A stretch of 64,000 nucleotides of DNA from Kiritimatiellia bacterium (GTDB lineage Bacteria; Verrucomicrobiota; Kiritimatiellia; RFP12; UBA1067). The position numbers and the translations under genes are program-made. Position 1 is the first letter of the stretch. Each line of letters begins with the position of its first letter. Shown piece after piece: positions 60,227 to 64,000 of the stretch. The notes under the pieces are model-generated. The model did no database searches. It was not told where the DNA came from and saw only the letters and a list, made by a program, of their open reading frames with translations. The stretch spans positions 1-64,000 of the forward strand of contig JAFTCL010000041.1 in NCBI GenBank assembly GCA_017454745.1, read 5' to 3'.

Positions 60227-61820
60227 GGCGAGCATCCTCTCCCTTTGAATCATTAACCGCAAGAGTTTCCGCCGCGGCGTCAACCAAATGGCGGGTCTTG
60301 GAGTCGAACGACAACCCGATCAAATTGATGGGCTTGCCGGCAGCGAGATACGGTGCGGCGTAGTTCTTCTCGCGAATCTGTGCGAACGCCCGGTCAACTG
60401 GCGAGTCAACATTAAGCTCGAAAATGTATATCCCCGCGGCGTGCTCCGCCACGATGTCGGCCCGGCCGTCTGCCTGCACATCCTCCATAGTGAACCGGAA
60501 GCCGCTTCCCGCGAGCAAGAACGAAAGGCAACGCCCGTAGGAATTCTCGTGGACACGCGATTCCGTCGGCCCGTAAGCCATAGCGGCATAAAGGGATTTC
60601 AACCCGATGAAGAAATCCTCCCACTCGCGGCTGATTAGCTGCGCCCCAAGATCGGCAGCCCAATCTACGCTCCTGTCCGCCGCGACGCCAGCCAAAAGAA
60701 TGTTCAGGTCCTGGCGAACCTCCTCGTCGGGAACACCTAAAGTATAGAGCCCGTTCGAGAAATCCTTGATCGTAAGGTAACCGGTCTGAAAGAGCAGCCC
60801 GACGGGCTTGAGGTCGGTAAGATTCACAGTGTCAAACGCGCGCTCGGTCACGTTTCTCGTGCGCTCCGGATCGATTGCCAACACATCCCGGCGATTCAGA
60901 TAATTCATCAGCGTGGAGGGCCGCCCGGTCGACGACCATGTGGCGCGGAAATCCCTTTGTTTCCGGGCGAGAGTCAGCGCAACCGAAATCGGGTTGTAAA
61001 CGGTGGTCGCGTCATCCGGCGAGAAACGGAAGCCGTTATACCACCGTTTCATCTCGGCGCGGTACTCGTCGTATGGTTTACCCATAATCCGTGCGTGCTC
61101 ACGCAAATGCTCCTCGAAGTTTTTCTCAAGCTCGTCTTCTGTATAACCGAGCATCGTAGCGAAACCCTCGTCCATCGAGATGTCCACGATGTTGTTCAGC
61201 GACGAGAACACCGAAAGCTTGGTGAACTTCGAGACACCGGTCATCATCAGGAAGCGGATGGCTCCGGTACGCGGCTTCATCACGCTGTAGAAAGCCGACA
61301 TCCGCTTGCGGACAACATCGGCAAACGCGATGTCGTCAAGGGCGTGGGACACCGGAGCGTCATACTCGTCGATCAGAACCACGGCGCCCCTGCCCCCGTT
61401 GGCGGAGGATAGCGAATCGATGGCCGCGCCGAAGTTCACCGACGGCGGGACCATGTCGTCGTAAGCGAAGCCAGTGTCAGCCAGACGTCTTTTGACTGCC
61501 GCCGTGAACGTGACATCAAACGCCTCGGGGCCCGTGGCGTCAACTTCGGAGAAATCGAAATGGATGACCGGCCACTTTTCCCACTCCCAATTCGTCCGGG
61601 AGATGTCCAGACCGTCGAACAGCTCGCGCCGCCCCTGGAAGATCGCCTTAAGCGCGGTAATCATCAGCGATTTTCCGAACCGCCGCGGCCGCGCCAGAAA
61701 AAGGAAACGTGAATTACGGTTCTTAACAAGACGGTGGAAGTACGCCGTTTTATCAACGTAAATACCGCCATGAATGCGAAAATCGGCAAAATCGCCCGTA
61801 GATGTCTCAATCGGTCTCAT
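60219..61820 (-). CDS. AAA-ATPase_like protein with PD-(D/E)xK nuclease-superfamily C terminus
   Basis: The 533-aa protein belongs to the ATPase family that begins with a YVDKTAYFHRLV segment. It has a Walker A variant RPRRFGKS (residues 44-51) and the Walker B DEYDAP (151-156). The C-terminal region has the nuclease-like pattern GRADIVAEHAAGIYIFELNV. These genes are numerous in anaerobic gut bacteria (AAA-ATPase_like plus DUF1703); their role is unknown, with selfish or defence-like behaviour suspected. The start ATG at 61820 lies 8 nt after a perfect TATAAT, so the mRNA is probably leaderless. The 3' end overlaps the next gene by 8 nt. Confidence 0.9.
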   Translation of the reverse strand: MRPIETSTGDFADFRIHGGIYVDKTAYFHRLVKNRNSRFLFLARPRRFGKSLMITALKAIFQGRRELFDGLDISRTNWEWEKWPVIHFDFSEVDATGPEAFDVTFTAAVKRRLADTGFAYDDMVPPSVNFGAAIDSLSSANGGRGAVVLIDEYDAPVSHALDDIAFADVVRKRMSAFYSVMKPRTGAIRFLMMTGVSKFTKLSVFSSLNNIVDISMDEGFATMLGYTEDELEKNFEEHLREHARIMGKPYDEYRAEMKRWYNGFRFSPDDATTVYNPISVALTLARKQRDFRATWSSTGRPSTLMNYLNRRDVLAIDPERTRNVTERAFDTVNLTDLKPVGLLFQTGYLTIKDFSNGLYTLGVPDEEVRQDLNILLAGVAADRSVDWAADLGAQLISREWEDFFIGLKSLYAAMAYGPTESRVHENSYGRCLSFLLAGSGFRFTMEDVQADGRADIVAEHAAGIYIFELNVDSPVDRAFAQIREKNYAAPYLAAGKPINLIGLSFDSKTRHLVDAAAETLAVNDSKGEDARHV

Positions 61821-61828
61821 TGCTGGAA

Positions 61829-61857
61829 ATTATAGCAAAACCGCCGCCGGAGGGCAA
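61829..61857 (-). promoter_or_regulatory. leaderless promoter of the AAA-ATPase_like gene
   Basis: On the minus strand TTGCCC (61852-61857) and TATAAT (61829-61834) are 17 nt apart, with an extended -10 (TGC). The ATG at 61820 begins 8 nt after the -10, so transcription should start at or within a base or two of the start codon and no ribosome-binding site can fit. The 15-mer ending in this -10 is identical to the one at 32373-32387. Confidence 0.65.
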
Positions 61858-61959
61858 ACGCAATCGCCAAAATAATGAGGAAAATTTGTGCGCCGGAGGG
61901 GAAGGGAGTGACGAGTGACGAGAGGTGGGAAACGGGGAGAAACAGGGAGAATGAGGGAG

Positions 61960-61979
61960 GGACGCGCTCTGTCGCGTCC
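61960..61979. repeat. GC-rich hairpin
   Basis: GGACGCG (61960-61966) pairs with CGCGTCC (61973-61979) around CTCTGT. It stands at the head of the repeat-rich gap 61860-62450. Just before it are short tandem GTGACGA units near 61906-61921. It resembles widely spread GC-rich intergenic repeats rather than a specific gene signal. Confidence 0.55.
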
Positions 61980-62007
61980 GTGTTGGCAGGATTGGCGACC
62001 TCCCTAC

Positions 62008-62150
62008 CTTTGCGATTCTCTGCGTTATTTGCGGCCGAAAACAAACGGATTTGTTCGTGACTGTGGAATGTTGCCATTGTGGAAGTGTTGCCAGTTCCAA
62101 TGTTGCCAATATCCAATTAGGAATTGGTATTCGGATTAACCCCTTTGGCG
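62008..62150 (-). repeat. left copy of the long inverted repeat flanking the DUF4143 ATPase
   Basis: Bases 62043-62150 are the reverse complement of 63820-63927 with 6 mismatches in 108 and no gaps by hand alignment. The outer part 62008-62035 is a degenerate GCCGCAAAG-type repeat in the same orientation relation as the right copy. Inside the arm TGTTGCCA occurs three times at close spacing. The rest of 61821-62452 shows no gene. Confidence 0.9.
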
Positions 62151-62225
62151 CTCTTTATGTCTTGTTGGTGAACAGAACGGAAAGAGCCAACGGTATGACG
62201 TATATTATGCGGTTAAAAATCTCAT

Positions 62226-62253
62226 AATCCTGTTAATTCTGTAAATCCTGTCT
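62226..62253. repeat. TCCTGT short tandem-like intergenic repeat
   Basis: ATCCTGTTAATTCTGTAAATC and the following CTGTCT form a degenerate array of TCCTGT/TTCTGT units. Repeats of this appearance occur in intergenic regions of many unrelated bacteria. It lies between the left inverted repeat and the operator array of the DUF4143 gene. Confidence 0.45.
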
Positions 62254-62340
62254 GAACAAAAAGGAAAAATCGAGAATTAATACGCGAACGATGTTTGCGC
62301 AGGCCGGCGCGGGAGCGGCGATGCGCAATCAAAAAACAAT

Positions 62341-62423
62341 ATTTGTGTCAATTTTTGGCATCGGGGTGCGAATTATGCGTCAAAAATGTGCAATTCGTGG
62401 TTGTTTATGCGTCAAAAATGTGC
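62341..62423 (+). promoter_or_regulatory. array of 32-nt-spaced operator-like direct repeats
   Basis: TTATGCGTCAAAAATGTGC occurs perfectly at 62373-62391 and 62405-62423. A degenerate copy with GTCAA and a matching end lies at 62341-62359. All three are exactly 32 nt apart, about three turns of the helix. The last copy fills the spacer between the -35 and -10 of the ATPase promoter, the classical position for a repressor. Only the first two copies are certain. Confidence 0.7.
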
Positions 62424-62429
62424 TACATT
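62401..62429 (+). promoter_or_regulatory. promoter of the repeat-flanked DUF4143 ATPase
   Basis: TTGTTT (62401-62406) and TACATT (62424-62429), with TGC directly before, are separated by 17 nt that consist almost entirely of the second operator-like repeat. The start codon at 62453 is about 24 nt downstream, with GAAAGG as a weak ribosome site. Confidence 0.5.
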
Positions 62430-62452
62430 ATTGCGCGAAAGGTTGATATCAG

Positions 62453-63775
62453 ATGAAAAGAGACATTGAAACTGAGTTTTTAAGCTGGAAAGAGCGCAAG
62501 AATCGCAAGCCTCTTGTCTTGATGGGGGCAAGACAGGTGGGGAAGACCTGGCTTATGGAGAATTTCGGGAGGGAGAACTTTGCGAAAGTCCATTTCTTCG
62601 ATTTCGCGGCTACGCCCGACCTGGCGACGATATTCGAGGGGACGAAGAACCCGGACGAGATTCTGCCCAAACTGGAGATAGTTGCCGGTTCGAAGATTGA
62701 CCGCCAGAATGATGTCATTGTCCTGGACGAGATACAGGATTGCGGCGATGCGCTCAATTCGCTCAAGTATTTTTGCGAGAAGTGTCCGGAGTTGGCTGTC
62801 ATGGCGGCTGGCAGTCTCTTGGGCGTCAATCTCAAGAAAAAGAAGGGAGGACGAATCGAGCCTCCGAAAACATATCCCGTTGGGAAGGTCGAAATCGTTG
62901 ATGTTGAGCCGGTGTCTTTCCCGGAGTTCCTTCGCGAAAAGGACAATGCGCTTTGGGAGTATTACATGTCCGTTCGCGGGAGCGATCCGCTGCCCGAGAT
63001 ATTTCATCGTAGGCTTAGTGATGTTTACAGCATCTATCTTACTGTTGGCGGCATGCCGGAGGTCGTGGCGAGCCATCTTACGGAAGGCGATCCGGCACGT
63101 GTGCGTAAATTGCAGCAGGATCTTATCCGGCTTTACGAAAACGACATTGTGAAGTACAATGGCGAAATCGACGCGGCGAAGATACTTGCCGTTCTAAGGT
63201 CGGTCGTTCCGCAGCTTGCGAAGGAGAACAGCAAGTTCATCTACGGTGCGTTGCGCGAAGGTGCGAGAGGGCGCGGATACGAGGAGGCGATAGAGTGGCT
63301 GGTGTCGGCGCGGATGGTCAGGCGGGTACGGAATCTCGACGCAATCGGGTATCCGCTTTCCGCGCATGATGCGCGAAATGCCTTCAAGCTTTATCTCAAC
63401 GACATCGGTATGCTCAAGGTCACGGCCGGCATTACCGACGAGTCTTTGATACTGGACGCTGATTTCTCTTTCAAAGGGCGATTCGTTGAGAACTACGTGT
63501 TGCAGCAGCTGTCCGGGAACACCGTCGGTCCGGTGCATTATTGGGCGGAGCGAGCCGACAGGGAGATTGATTTCGTGTTCCAGTACGGAGACAACGCCGT
63601 GCCTGTGGAGGTCAAGTCCGGCGGTGGCAGACGCGCATCGTCATTCAAGGGCTATGTCAATTCCCACAAACCGAAGTTCGCAATCCGCTTTTCAGAGCGC
63701 AACCTCAAAAAAGACGGCGCCTTTGTCAACATTCCGCTGTATCTGGTGCCGCGGTTTGCCGCATGTCTTCAATAG
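62453..63775 (+). CDS. AAA+ ATPase with DUF4143-type C-terminal domain, bracketed by inverted repeats
   Basis: The 440-aa protein has Walker A GARQVGKT (residues 25-32), Walker B VIVLDEIQ (88-95), a sensor-like MAAGSLLGV, and a C-terminal DUF4143/PD-(D/E)xK-like region (EIDFVFQYGDNAVPVEVKSG). It is a different subfamily from the ATPase at 33733 (ARQVGKT instead of PRGTGKT). It stands alone between inverted repeats at 62008-62150 and 63820-63951, with its own promoter and operator-like repeats, and looks like a self-contained cassette. The biochemical role is unknown. The start follows GAAAGG and gives the usual N terminus. Confidence 0.9.
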   Translation: MKRDIETEFLSWKERKNRKPLVLMGARQVGKTWLMENFGRENFAKVHFFDFAATPDLATIFEGTKNPDEILPKLEIVAGSKIDRQNDVIVLDEIQDCGDALNSLKYFCEKCPELAVMAAGSLLGVNLKKKKGGRIEPPKTYPVGKVEIVDVEPVSFPEFLREKDNALWEYYMSVRGSDPLPEIFHRRLSDVYSIYLTVGGMPEVVASHLTEGDPARVRKLQQDLIRLYENDIVKYNGEIDAAKILAVLRSVVPQLAKENSKFIYGALREGARGRGYEEAIEWLVSARMVRRVRNLDAIGYPLSAHDARNAFKLYLNDIGMLKVTAGITDESLILDADFSFKGRFVENYVLQQLSGNTVGPVHYWAERADREIDFVFQYGDNAVPVEVKSGGGRRASSFKGYVNSHKPKFAIRFSERNLKKDGAFVNIPLYLVPRFAACLQ

Positions 63776-63819
63776 TAATATAAGATGGAAAAGAGCGAAA
63801 CGGGCGACGAAAAGAGCAA

Positions 63820-63951
63820 CGCCTAATGGGTTGATCCGAATGCCAAATCCTAATTGGATATTGGCAACATTGGAACTGGTAACACTTCCACAATGGCAAC
63901 ATTCCACAGTCACGAACAAATCCGTTTTTTTCAGCCGCAAAGGGCGCAAAG
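63820..63951 (+). repeat. right copy of the long inverted repeat flanking the DUF4143 ATPase
   Basis: Bases 63820-63927 mirror 62043-62150 (see the left copy). The arm ends in a clean GCCGCAAAGGGCGCAAAG block at 63934-63951, the same repeat family as at 2746-2763. Past it, 63952-64000 continues with CCACGGTTA and a CCGTGTAGAAC segment similar to the tail of the 2746 copy. No gene is visible from 63776 to the window end. Confidence 0.9.
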
Positions 63952-64000
63952 GTTTACCCGATCTCCACGGTTACCGATATTAAAACCGTGTAGAACATGC

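Noticed and set aside
62341..62423. CRISPR array
   Set aside because: Only two perfect 19-bp repeats and one degenerate copy occur, with 13-nt gaps that are too short for spacers, and no cas genes are present. Operator sites fit better.
1..64000. tRNA, rRNA or riboswitch genes
   Set aside because: I scanned the few intergenic gaps for tRNA arms, conserved rRNA segments and common riboswitch cores and saw none that could be defended.

Overview
The window reads as chromosomal DNA from an anaerobic, Gram-negative member of the PVC group, most likely a gut- or sediment-type Kiritimatiellota (former Verrucomicrobia subdivision 5). This assignment is inference: no rRNA or tRNA gene is visible. It rests on kdsA (Kdo, hence an LPS-type outer membrane), a bifurcating-type [FeFe]-hydrogenase operon, very large secreted proteins of the autotransporter-associated beta-strand (PATR) type, CotH and PA14 proteins, a PEP-CTERM-like C terminus, and several AAA ATPases carrying nuclease-like C-terminal domains, a combination I associate with that group.

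Layout. 1-2.7 kb: a secreted beta-propeller di-haem cytochrome related to hydrazine synthase alpha. 2.9-8.1 kb (minus): a small membrane protein, dnaE and kdsA. 8.1-16.3 kb (minus): a secreted degradation locus (CE7-type esterase, nucleoside hydrolase, PATR/discoidin surface protein, lipoprotein phosphodiesterase with a LamG-like domain). 16.5-21.7 kb (plus): hydrogenase operon (NuoE-like subunit, GHKL ATPase, thioredoxin-like protein, HydB, HydA) with its own promoter and a strong bidirectional terminator. 21.8-32.2 kb (minus): two giant secreted proteins, a CotH-kinase/lamin-tail protein and a PATR/PA14 protein. 32.2-38.1 kb: an IS30 transposase scrap, a serine hydrolase, a DUF4143-type ATPase preceded by a perfect nested palindrome, and a DUF6259-type glycosidase. 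38.2-40.4 kb (plus): a GT2 glycosyltransferase and a sugar-nucleotide epimerase. 40.4-53.2 kb (minus): a tight gene train fabH-fabF-fabZ-pyrF-zinc-ribbon/GspG-like protein-DUF2723/TPR protein-double ketosynthase-alpha-galactosidase-like protein. 53.4-57.4 kb (plus): an rpiB-glyA fusion, a deoxyribosyltransferase-like protein, a squalene-cyclase-fold protein and an inositol-monophosphatase-family enzyme. 57.4-64 kb: gene remnants, two secreted proteins (one with a probable single-base frameshift at its sorting signal), an AAA-ATPase_like gene with a leaderless promoter, and a DUF4143 ATPase bracketed by about 110-140 bp inverted repeats.

How it fits together. The hydrogenase operon points to fermentative electron disposal with NADH and ferredoxin. 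The secreted hydrolases and giant surface proteins point to breakdown of complex glycans. The fab/KS train couples fatty-acid synthesis to envelope genes. The regions most worth a second look are the repeat-flanked, operator-rich ATPase loci (34.9 kb and 61.8-64 kb), the RpiB-SHMT fusion, the one-and-a-half ketosynthase, and the frameshifted PEP-CTERM-like protein.
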